A DNA stretch of 5,209 bases from CAYMJV01 sp964390545 (GTDB lineage: Bacteria; Desulfobacterota; BSN033; UBA1163), in NCBI GenBank assembly GCA_964390545.1, contig CAYMJV010000126.1, forward strand, positions 1 to 5,209, read 5' to 3'. How positions within the stretch are numbered: the stretch's first letter is position 1; each line of letters starts with the position of its first letter. A program made the position numbers and the translations under genes. A model generated the notes under the pieces. The model was not told the origin of the DNA, ran no database searches, and was given only the letters and a program-made list of their open reading frames with translations. Shown piece after piece: positions 1 to 5,209 of the stretch.

Positions 1-1287
1 ACCCGACCAGAGATGGCAAGGATCTGGACAGATCAAAGGAAGTTTGAGACCTGGCTTGAAATCGAACTCATGGCCTGTGAAGCCTTGGCGGAATTGGGTG
101 AGATCTCTCGGGAGGCCGTACAAGAGATCAAGGAGAAGTCGAAATTTGACATTCGAAGAATCGATGAGATAGAGAAGGTTACGAAACACGATGTGCTCGC
201 CTTTTTGACCAACGTCGGGGAAGCGATCGGTCCTTTATCCAAATACCTTCATTACGGACTCACCTCCTCCGATATCTTGGACACTTCTCTCGCTTTGCTC
301 TTGAAGGAGGCCTCTGAAATCATTCTCCAGGACATCCATCGCCTTTTGGATGTCTTGAAGAAGAAGGCCTTCGAATACAAAGAGACCTTGATGATAGGAC
401 GGACCCATGGCATCCATGCCGAGCCCACCACCTTCGGCCTCAAAATGGCCCTCTGGTATGATGAGATGAAACGAAATCTCACCCGAATGGAAAGGGCGAA
501 AGATGCCGTAAGCGTCGGTAAAATCTCAGGGGCTGTCGGAACCTTTGCCCACATCCATCCTTTTGTCGAAGAATATGTCTGCAAACGATTAGGGCTCAAA
601 CCAGCCCCCATCTCAACCCAGATCGTCCAGAGAGACCACCATGCTGAATTCTTCACCACTCTGGCGATCATCGCCTCCTCCATTGAAAAGTTTGCTGTGG
701 AACTGAGACACCTTCAACGAACCGAAGTCCTTGAAGCCGAAGAATTCTTCTCCAAAGGCCAAAAGGGATCTTCTGCCATGCCCCATAAGAGGAACCCTGT
801 CTCAGCCGAGAATCTTACCGGTCTGGCTCGACTGATACGTTCCTACAGCATCGCTTCCTTAGAGAACATTCCCCTATGGCATGAAAGGGATATCAGTCAT
901 TCCTCGGTGGAAAGGGTGATTGCTCCCGATGCCACCATCCTGATCGACTATATGCTGGACCGTCTCACCTCCCTCATCCAAAATCTCATCGTCTATCCTG
1001 AAACCATGAAGGTGAACATGGAAAGGATGGGAGGCCTCATCTTTTCAGAGGCCATTCTTCTCCTCCTGACAAGAAAGGGTCTTGCAAGGGAGGAGGCTTA
1101 TGCCGTCGTTCAAAGGAATGCCATGAGGGTTTGGGAAAAGGGCGAGGATTTCAAATCCCTTCTCTCTCAGGACGAGAGGATTCAACGTCTCCTCACGCGG
1201 CAGGAACTCGATGGGGTCTTCGATCTCCGGAGCCACCTCAAACACGTGGACAACATCTTCCAAAGGGTCTTTGGAGGTCCATCATAA
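1..1287 (+). CDS. purB: Adenylosuccinate lyase, 5'-partial
   Basis: Cytoplasmic homotetrameric lyase of the fumarase/aspartase superfamily. It releases fumarate from SAICAR in IMP synthesis and from adenylosuccinate in AMP synthesis. The frame is open from base 1 (TRPE before the ATG at 13). Bacillus subtilis-type PurB begins MIERYxRPEM, so the ATG at 13 is an internal Met (about residue 10) and about five residues lie outside the window. Counting that Met as residue 1, the family landmarks are all present: His59 in KHDV, TSSD at 84-87, catalytic His132 in GRTHGIHAEP, QRDHHAE at 206-212, and the flexible signature loop GSSAMPHKRNP at 252-262 with its catalytic Ser. These fall at B. subtilis positions 68, 141 and 262 after adding nine. 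The C-terminus is complete, at about 433 residues in total, normal for the family. The last codons contain the ftsH ribosome-binding site. Identity is from remembered family sequence and is very secure. Confidence 0.97.
   Translation, partial: TRPEMARIWTDQRKFETWLEIELMACEALAELGEISREAVQEIKEKSKFDIRRIDEIEKVTKHDVLAFLTNVGEAIGPLSKYLHYGLTSSDILDTSLALLLKEASEIILQDIHRLLDVLKKKAFEYKETLMIGRTHGIHAEPTTFGLKMALWYDEMKRNLTRMERAKDAVSVGKISGAVGTFAHIHPFVEEYVCKRLGLKPAPISTQIVQRDHHAEFFTTLAIIASSIEKFAVELRHLQRTEVLEAEEFFSKGQKGSSAMPHKRNPVSAENLTGLARLIRSYSIASLENIPLWHERDISHSSVERVIAPDATILIDYMLDRLTSLIQNLIVYPETMKVNMERMGGLIFSEAILLLLTRKGLAREEAYAVVQRNAMRVWEKGEDFKSLLSQDERIQRLLTRQELDGVFDLRSHLKHVDNIFQRVFGGPS
1273..1277 (+). promoter_or_regulatory. 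Shine-Dalgarno for ftsH, inside purB
   Basis: GGAGG lies in the last codons of purB, 11 nt before the ATG at 1289. It supports starting ftsH at 1289 rather than at the in-frame ATG at 1211, which is deep inside purB. The spacing is slightly long, so termination of purB translation probably helps initiation. Confidence 0.75.
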
Positions 1288-1288
1288 G

Positions 1289-3178
1289 ATGCAGAAGGAA
1301 CAGAGAAGGACTTCTAACCTGAAACAGTTCTTGGGGATCAAAGAGCCTCCGGATCGAGGGGGAAAGAAGAAACCTGTCCTGAAGAAAACTCACTTCACCA
1401 TCTGGTATTTTGTCATTGCATTCCTCATCATCCTCCTCATCCAGAATTACTTCGTGATGAAAAAGACCGAGGATGTGATCTCTTATAGTGAGTTTAAGGA
1501 GGCCTTGAGGGCGAACAACATTAAAGATATCACCATCACTCCGGAAACGATTTCTGGAGAGAGGGAGACAGGGAAAGGTCCCCGGAAATTTCAAACCGTC
1601 CGGGTGGAGGATTCTGATCTGGTCAAGGAACTCGAGACCTCCAAGATAAAATACACCGGAAAGGTGGAAAGTAAATGGCTGATGAATATCCTTTCCTGGA
1701 TCATCCCCCTCGTCTTCTTCTTCTTCATCTGGAGGATCCTCTTCTCTCGAATCGGACCGGAAACGAGCGTCATGTCGTTTGGAAAGAGCCGGGCTAAAAT
1801 CTTCGCCGAGAAAGATAAGAAAGTCACCTTCGCCGATGTGGCCGGGATCGATGAGGCAAAAGAGGAACTGCAGGAAGTGGTCGAGTTTCTCAAAACTCCA
1901 GGAAAGTTCCAACGTCTCGGTGGAAGGATTCCTAAGGGAGTCCTTCTCGTCGGGATGCCCGGAACGGGGAAGACCTTGTTGGCTAAAGCAGTGGCCGGGG
2001 AGGCCAATGTTCCCTTCTTCTCCATCAGTGGTTCTGATTTTGTGGAAATGTTTGTCGGAGTGGGGGCCGCCCGGGTGAGGGACCTCTTTGCCCAGGCTCA
2101 AACCCATGCCCCCTGTATTATCTTCATCGACGAACTCGATGCCCTGGGAAAGGCCCGGGGCGTCAATCCCCTTGGGAGGCATGACGAACAGGAGCAAACC
2201 CTCAATCAACTCTTGGCCGAGATGGATGGTTTCGATTCCAATACAGGAGTGATCATCATGGCCGCCACCAATCGGCCCGAAATTCTCGACCCTGCCCTAC
2301 TCAGACCGGGCCGCTTCGACCGTCATGTTTTAGTGGACCGACCCGATATCATTGGTCGTGAGGAGATCCTGAAGATTCACACTCGAAATGTGAAACTCTC
2401 TCCTGATGTCGATCTCAAAGTGATTGCGTCAAGAACCCCTGGTTTTGTAGGTGCGGATCTCGCCAACATCGTGAATGAGGCTGCCCTCCTGGCTGCCCGA
2501 AAGAATAAAGAAGGGGTTGAGATGTCCGATATCGAGGAGGCCATCGACCGCGTGGTGGCAGGGCTGGAGAAGAAGCGAAGGCTCATGTCGAAGAAGGAAA
2601 AAGAGATTGTGGCCTTTCACGAATCAGGTCATGCCATTGCGGCTACTCTCCTACCGAATGCCGATCCGGTCCGTCGCATCTCCATCATCCCCAGAGGGAT
2701 CTCCGCCCTGGGTTATACGCTCCAGCTGCCCACGGAAGATCGGTACCTTATGACCAAATCAGAGTTGCTCGATCGTCTGGCTGTGTTGCTGGGGGGAAGG
2801 GTGGCGGAAGAGATCGTGTTCGGGGAAATCTCCACAGGGGCCCATAACGATCTCCAGCGGGCCACCGATATTGCCACCAGCATGGTCAAAGAATTCGGAA
2901 TGAGTGAAAGACTGGGCTATGTCACGTTTGAGAAAGAGAAGGGACCTCTTTTCCTTCCCTCCTCCCTCACCTCTGGAAGGGAGTACAGCGAGGATACGGC
3001 CAAACAGATCGACGAAGAGGTGAAAAAGATCATCGACGAAGCCCATCAAAAGGTAAAAGAGATCCTTACGTCGAAGAAAGATCGACTGGAAGAACTCGCC
3101 CGTTTCTTGATGGAGAAAGAGGTGGTCGAGGAAAAGGACTTGAAGAGAATTCTTCAGTTGCAGGTCGCCAAAGCATGA
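1289..3178 (+). CDS. ftsH: ATP-dependent zinc metalloprotease FtsH (AAA+ membrane protease)
   Basis: 629-residue hexameric inner-membrane protease that extracts and degrades misfolded membrane proteins and selected soluble regulators. Domain order: basic cytosolic N-tail 1-34; TM1 about 35-56; FtsH extracellular domain about 57-129; Phe-rich TM2 about 130-152; AAA+ module about 178-430; M41 peptidase about 435-625. Motifs: Walker A GMPGTGKT 222-229, pore loop FVGVG 255-259, Walker B IIFIDE 277-282, sensor/SRH with RPGRFDR 339-345 carrying both arginine fingers, zinc site HESGH 444-448, and third zinc ligand Asp521 in HNDLQRAT. All catalytic residues are intact, so it should be active. The start at 1289 is chosen because it lies 1 nt after the purB stop and has GGAGG upstream. 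The in-frame ATG at 1211 would add 26 residues encoded within purB. The N-tail before TM1 is longer than in E. coli FtsH. The stop overlaps the next start (ATGA). It may be one of several FtsH paralogues, which cannot be judged here. Confidence 0.97.
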   Translation: MQKEQRRTSNLKQFLGIKEPPDRGGKKKPVLKKTHFTIWYFVIAFLIILLIQNYFVMKKTEDVISYSEFKEALRANNIKDITITPETISGERETGKGPRKFQTVRVEDSDLVKELETSKIKYTGKVESKWLMNILSWIIPLVFFFFIWRILFSRIGPETSVMSFGKSRAKIFAEKDKKVTFADVAGIDEAKEELQEVVEFLKTPGKFQRLGGRIPKGVLLVGMPGTGKTLLAKAVAGEANVPFFSISGSDFVEMFVGVGAARVRDLFAQAQTHAPCIIFIDELDALGKARGVNPLGRHDEQEQTLNQLLAEMDGFDSNTGVIIMAATNRPEILDPALLRPGRFDRHVLVDRPDIIGREEILKIHTRNVKLSPDVDLKVIASRTPGFVGADLANIVNEAALLAARKNKEGVEMSDIEEAIDRVVAGLEKKRRLMSKKEKEIVAFHESGHAIAATLLPNADPVRRISIIPRGISALGYTLQLPTEDRYLMTKSELLDRLAVLLGGRVAEEIVFGEISTGAHNDLQRATDIATSMVKEFGMSERLGYVTFEKEKGPLFLPSSLTSGREYSEDTAKQIDEEVKKIIDEAHQKVKEILTSKKDRLEELARFLMEKEVVEEKDLKRILQLQVAKA

Positions 3179-3876
3179 TCAAGAAAATATTTAAACACCT
3201 TCGAACTAAGATTTTCGCGGGGATCTTGGTGATCCTGCCTCTCGGGATTACTTTCCTCGTCTTGAAGTTCGTCTTCAACGCTTTGGACAGCATCCTCGAC
3301 CCACTCATGCCCAAGGTCTCTGTCTATCTTTTCCAACGGGACTTCTCCATCCCCGGCCTGGGAGTCGTCGGGTTCTTCCTCCTCCTCTACCTCATCGGCG
3401 TAATCGCCACCAATGTCTTGGGTCGCAAACTGGTCAACTGGACAGACAAACTCTTCGTTCATATCCCGGTGGTCAAGAATATCTATCTCTCCTCAAAGCA
3501 ATTGACCGATGCCTTTTCCACGACGAAAAGGGGTTCCTTCCGGCAGGCCGTCTTTGTCGAATTTCCTCAGGAAGGGAATTTCGTTCTCGGGTTTGTCACC
3601 AATGAGTTGACCGATCTCGAGGATGAAAAAAAAATCACCGTCTTCATCCCGACGGCGTTTGCTCCTCCCGCCGGCCACCTTCTTTTCCTCCCAAAAGAGA
3701 AGGTCTTTCCGTCTCAAATGACCGTTGAAGAGGCCATCAAAACGATTATGTCCGTGGGCATCGTCACTCCTTCCCACCTCACTGTCTCCTTAACCCCTGC
3801 GACATCAGGTAAGGAATCCATTGAAAATTCGGAAGGAATGAAGTATCTTAATTCAAAAGTCGAAGGAGGTCCTTAA
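3175..3876 (+). CDS. DUF502 (COV1-like) two-helix membrane protein
   Basis: 233-residue integral membrane protein of the DUF502 family, which includes the plant COV1/LCV proteins. The bacterial molecular function is not established. Visible features: basic N-terminus (KKIFKHLRTK), TM1 about 13-35 (IFAGILVILPLGITFLVL), TM2 about 61-83, then the family core HIPVVKNIYLSSKQ at 96-109 and the P-T-x-x-x-P-x-x-G segment at 159-167 followed by LLFLP. The usual family form of that segment is close to PTTPNPTSG, so PTAFAPPAG is a divergent version. The region after TM2 is probably a soluble beta-rich domain, followed by a polar tail from about 205. Its ATG overlaps the ftsH stop. Only a weak CAGG at 3161-3164 precedes it, so translational coupling to ftsH is likely. 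An A9 run at 3626-3634 encodes part of DEKKI with the frame intact. Family assignment is strong; function is unknown. Confidence 0.9.
   Translation: MIKKIFKHLRTKIFAGILVILPLGITFLVLKFVFNALDSILDPLMPKVSVYLFQRDFSIPGLGVVGFFLLLYLIGVIATNVLGRKLVNWTDKLFVHIPVVKNIYLSSKQLTDAFSTTKRGSFRQAVFVEFPQEGNFVLGFVTNELTDLEDEKKITVFIPTAFAPPAGHLLFLPKEKVFPSQMTVEEAIKTIMSVGIVTPSHLTVSLTPATSGKESIENSEGMKYLNSKVEGGP
3863..3870 (+). promoter_or_regulatory. Strong Shine-Dalgarno for the 79-aa gene
   Basis: AAGGAGGT, an almost full anti-Shine-Dalgarno match, lies in the final codons of the DUF502 gene, 8 nt before the ATG at 3879. It is the strongest ribosome-binding site in the window and is good evidence that the short downstream frame is translated. 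Confidence 0.85.
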
Positions 3877-3878
3877 CC

Positions 3879-4118
3879 ATGGAAGCTGTTACGCTTCTCA
3901 TCGCAGTCGCTGCTCTCATCATTTCTATCCTTGCTTACCAACGGACGGGAGGCACCGCTGAACTGAAACGTCAGATTGAATCCAAGACCTCCTCTCTTGA
4001 CTTGAAGCAGGAGATGGACGCCTTGGTGACCATGACCGATGCTCTGAGGGAGAAGACAGCCGATGCCCTCGACCGGTTGGAGAAAGTCGTCCGGAAGACG
4101 GAAAAGAATCAAACGTAA
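3879..4118 (+). CDS. Small single-pass membrane protein with coiled coil, function unknown
   Basis: 79-residue protein that I do not recognise as a named family. Residues 3-19 (AVTLLIAVAALIISILA) form one hydrophobic helix. The rest, about 26-76, is highly charged, without Pro or Cys, and rich in Lys, Glu, Asp, Leu and Ala, with spacing typical of a long amphipathic helix or coiled coil. With few positive charges before the helix and a basic tail (RLEKVVRKTEK), the likely topology is N-out/C-in, with the coil in the cytoplasm. It begins 2 nt after the DUF502 stop behind AAGGAGGT, which makes it a convincing gene despite its size and suggests high translation relative to its neighbours. Position between DUF502 and mscS, and four membrane-protein genes in a row, suggests an accessory or scaffold role at the inner membrane. 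That role is inference only. The single helix is not a cleavable signal by eye and there is no lipobox. Confidence 0.82.
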   Translation: MEAVTLLIAVAALIISILAYQRTGGTAELKRQIESKTSSLDLKQEMDALVTMTDALREKTADALDRLEKVVRKTEKNQT

Positions 4119-4178
4119 GACTCGCTTCATCGAAGAGATCTCTTTTTCTTCTCGCGATCATACACATTATAGACGCTG
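4119..4178 (+). other. 60-nt spacer with a 12-bp palindrome before mscS
   Basis: The spacer holds a perfect palindrome, AAGAGATCTCTT (4133-4144), running into TTTTTCTT. The stem would be short and AT-rich with almost no loop, so it is poor as a rho-independent terminator. It could instead be a dimeric protein-binding site or chance. No convincing -35/-10 pair is visible, although ATTATA at 4167-4172 is weakly -10-like. No Shine-Dalgarno is seen before the mscS start. Confidence 0.3.
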
Positions 4179-5030
4179 ATGCCTGAACTATTCAAAACCA
4201 TCTCTTCTTGGCTTACCACCTCCGGGATCAAAGTAATTGGGATTCTGATCGCGCTCATCATCCTCTCCCAGATGTCGAAATGGATTGAGAAATGGTTGGA
4301 AAGATTTATCCGGGAGAAGGATCCCCTTCAGGCTGTTGAAGCAAAAAAGAGAGCCCAGACCTTGGGAAGGATCCTGCGCCATGCCCTTCTCACCGTGATC
4401 GCGTTCATCGCTGTCCTGATGATTCTAGGGGAACTAGGCATCCAACTGGGCCCTTTATTGGCAACTGCGGGTATTGGGGCCGTGGCCCTTGGTTTTGGCG
4501 CCCAAAGCCTTGTTAAGGATGTCATCAGCGGCTTCTTCATCATTCTTGAGAACCAGTACCGGATCGGGGATGCGATTGACGTGGCCGGGGTTTCCGGTCT
4601 CGTTGAATCTGTTAGTTTGAGAAAAACCGTTCTCAGGGATCTGGAAGGAAGGGTCCACACCATTCCAAATGGGGAGATCAAGGTGGTGACCAACCTTTCC
4701 AAGGAATGGTCCCGAGCTGTGGTGGACATTGGCATTTCTTACCGTGAAGATATCGATCAGATCATCACCCTCCTCTCCGAGATCGGCAAGAAATTGGCGG
4801 ACGAGGAGCCTTACAAGAGTGCTATCCTGGAGCCCATGCAGATCTTAGGCGTGGAGCAATTCAAGGAGTCTGAGCTCATCATTCGCATGATTGTGAAGAC
4901 CGTCCCCCTGAAACAGTGGGAGGTAAGCCGGGAGCTGAGGAGGAGGATCAAAAATCGATTTGACGAAAAGGGAATCCAGATTCCCTTCCCTCATCGGCTC
5001 CTCTTTTGGGGAGACAAAGAACATAAGTAA
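4179..5030 (+). CDS. mscS: Small-conductance mechanosensitive channel, MscS family
   Basis: 283-residue inner-membrane channel, probably a homoheptamer, that opens under membrane tension and releases solutes during hypo-osmotic shock. Segments: TM1 about 16-36, a charged linker to about 66, TM2 about 68-88, and pore helix TM3 about 90-125 with the small-residue pattern ATAGIGAVALGFGAQSLVKD (95-114) typical of MscS pore packing. The cytosolic beta domain has RIGDAIDV (128-135) and HTIPNGEI (160-167). The alpha/beta C-terminal domain ends in GIQIPFPHR (265-273), matching the family's GI-x-P/PxP ending. Length is close to E. coli MscS (286). A TAG at 4170-4172 closes the frame upstream, so 4179 is the first available ATG. 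The next Met, at residue 32, would remove TM1. There is no clear Shine-Dalgarno, which is odd beside the strong sites upstream. MscS paralogues are common, so the symbol denotes family rather than proven orthology. Confidence 0.93.
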   Translation: MPELFKTISSWLTTSGIKVIGILIALIILSQMSKWIEKWLERFIREKDPLQAVEAKKRAQTLGRILRHALLTVIAFIAVLMILGELGIQLGPLLATAGIGAVALGFGAQSLVKDVISGFFIILENQYRIGDAIDVAGVSGLVESVSLRKTVLRDLEGRVHTIPNGEIKVVTNLSKEWSRAVVDIGISYREDIDQIITLLSEIGKKLADEEPYKSAILEPMQILGVEQFKESELIIRMIVKTVPLKQWEVSRELRRRIKNRFDEKGIQIPFPHRLLFWGDKEHK

Positions 5031-5041
5031 ATGTCCAAATT
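5030..5041 (+). repeat. 12-bp direct repeat, copy 1
   Basis: AATGTCCAAATT here is identical to the copy at 5076-5087. The first base is the last base of the mscS stop codon. The 46-nt offset equals six 7-nt units plus the 4 nt contributed by the 11-nt step, so the two copies sit at the two ends of the left arm of the heptad array. Confidence 0.7.
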
Positions 5042-5145
5042 CCAAGCACCAATCATCAAATAAATTCCAATGATCAATGTCCAAATTTTGGTAATTGGAA
5101 CTTGGTGATTGGATATTATTTGGAATTTGGTATTTGGTTATTGGA
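5034..5145 (+). repeat. Heptad-periodic inverted repeat between mscS and glgA
   Basis: Left arm 5034-5084 carries CCAA or TCAA starting at 5035, 5042, 5049, 5056, 5067, 5074 and 5081. Right arm 5095-5145 carries TTGG at 5095, 5102, 5109, 5120, 5127, 5134 and 5141, with an extra TTGG at 5088 in the 10-nt loop (5085-5094). Steps are 7 nt except for one 11-nt step in each arm (5056 to 5067; 5109 to 5120). Folding about 5089.5 gives 36 of 51 Watson-Crick pairs by my hand count plus three G-U pairs, and it pairs each unit and each 11-nt step with its partner. The stretch is AT-rich against balanced flanks, and a 7-nt period is incompatible with coding. No target-site duplication or transposase is seen. 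It could be a dispersed REP- or MITE-like family, an mRNA structure, or a weak attenuator. Confidence 0.85.
5076..5087 (+). repeat. 12-bp direct repeat, copy 2
   Basis: Second exact copy of AATGTCCAAATT, 46 nt after the first, at the inner end of the left arm and running into the loop. It suggests that part of the left arm arose by duplication or slippage rather than by point substitution alone. Confidence 0.7.
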
Positions 5146-5146
5146 G
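5143..5146 (+). promoter_or_regulatory. Probable Shine-Dalgarno of glgA at the hairpin base
   Basis: GGAG lies 11 nt before the ATG at 5158. It is the only purine-rich match in range. Bases 5143-5145 belong to the last TTGG unit of the inverted repeat and pair with 5034-5036 in the predicted fold, so access to this site could depend on whether the hairpin forms. Confidence 0.45.
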
Positions 5147-5157
5147 ATTGCTTCACT

Positions 5158-5209
5158 ATGGATAAACCTCTACGCGTCCTTTTTGCCACTCCGGAAGCCG
5201 TTCCCTTTG
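5158..5209 (+). CDS. glgA: Glycogen synthase N-terminus, 3'-partial
   Basis: Only 17 codons are inside the window. They read MDKPLRVLFATPEAVPF, which fits the start of GT5 glycogen/starch synthases (hydrophobic strand, then S/T-P/S-E-A-x-P-F, normally followed by AKTGGLADV outside this window). The enzyme transfers glucose from ADP-glucose to the non-reducing end of an alpha-1,4-glucan in the cytoplasm. The ADP-glucose-binding K-x-G-G-L motif would lie just past the right edge and cannot be checked here. The start is supported by GGAG at 5143-5146. The gene is separated from mscS by the heptad inverted repeat, so it may belong to a different transcription unit. The main uncertainty is the very short stretch available. 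Confidence 0.78.
   Translation, partial: MDKPLRVLFATPEAVPF

Noticed and set aside
13..15. ATG at 13 as the true purB start
   Set aside because: Codons before it read TRPE in frame, matching the conserved N-terminus xRPEM of the family, so the start is outside the window.
1211..1288. In-frame upstream ATG that would lengthen FtsH by 26 residues
   Set aside because: It lies within purB, has no ribosome-binding site, and the added residues do not resemble FtsH. The ATG at 1289 has GGAGG and normal gene spacing.
1238..2209. Long minus-strand open frame (323 codons) opposite ftsH
   Set aside because: It is antisense to an unmistakable FtsH, has a low-complexity Asp/Glu/Gly/Leu composition and no recognisable domain, so it is a coding shadow.
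5031..5063. Ten-codon frame starting immediately after the mscS stop (MSKFQAPIIK)
   Set aside because: It has no ribosome-binding site and consists entirely of repeat sequence, so it is most likely incidental.
5095..5119. Sigma-70 promoter using TATTAT (5114-5119) as -10 for glgA
   Set aside because: TTGGAA at 5095 and TTGGTA at 5088 give spacers of 13 and 20 nt, both poor. The matches come from the repeat units themselves, so they carry little weight.
5034..5145. CRISPR array
   Set aside because: The units are 7 nt with no unique spacers and they reverse orientation at the centre.
5031..5157. Rho-independent terminator for mscS
   Set aside because: The hairpin is long, AT-rich and interrupted by mismatches, with no GC-rich stem and no U-tract after it. 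It might attenuate transcription but is not a standard terminator.
4845..5189. Minus-strand open frame across the mscS end, the repeat and the glgA start
   Set aside because: It is made of mscS antisense and translated heptad repeat. The repeat period is not a multiple of three and no homology is apparent.

Overview
The window is a compact, single-strand stretch of bacterial chromosome of balanced base composition. All six protein genes read left to right. The first four are packed with gaps of 1 nt, an overlap and 2 nt, which suggests one transcript. PurB, FtsH and DUF502 look like the versions found in Desulfobacterota (former Deltaproteobacteria) and neighbouring phyla. That placement is inference from sequence style, and no marker here fixes it. 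There are no transposases, phage genes, tRNAs, rRNAs or CRISPR arrays.

Layout: (1) purB, adenylosuccinate lyase, enters from the left edge already open and lacks only about five N-terminal residues. (2) ftsH, the membrane AAA+ zinc protease, starts 1 nt after the purB stop, with its Shine-Dalgarno inside purB. (3) A DUF502 (COV1-like) two-helix membrane protein overlaps the ftsH stop as ATGA. (4) A 79-residue protein with one membrane helix and a coiled coil follows after 2 nt, behind a near-perfect AAGGAGGT. (5) A 60-nt spacer carrying a 12-bp palindrome precedes mscS, a small-conductance mechanosensitive channel. (6) The mscS-glgA gap (5031-5157) is almost filled by an AT-rich inverted repeat built from 7-nt units. 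(7) The first 17 codons of a glycogen synthase (glgA) run off the right edge.

Four consecutive genes, ftsH, DUF502, the small protein and mscS, encode inner-membrane proteins. This suggests an envelope-maintenance cluster (protein quality control plus response to membrane tension) placed downstream of a purine-biosynthesis gene. The functional link is inference from order and spacing.

The most unusual element is the repeat at 5034-5145. Seven CCAA/TCAA units are followed by eight TTGG units. Both sets run on a 7-nt period broken once by an 11-nt step. The two halves fold on each other so that every unit, and the 11-nt step, pairs with its counterpart. The base of the predicted stem includes the probable glgA ribosome-binding site. 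I see no clear promoter or GC-rich rho-independent terminator in the window.
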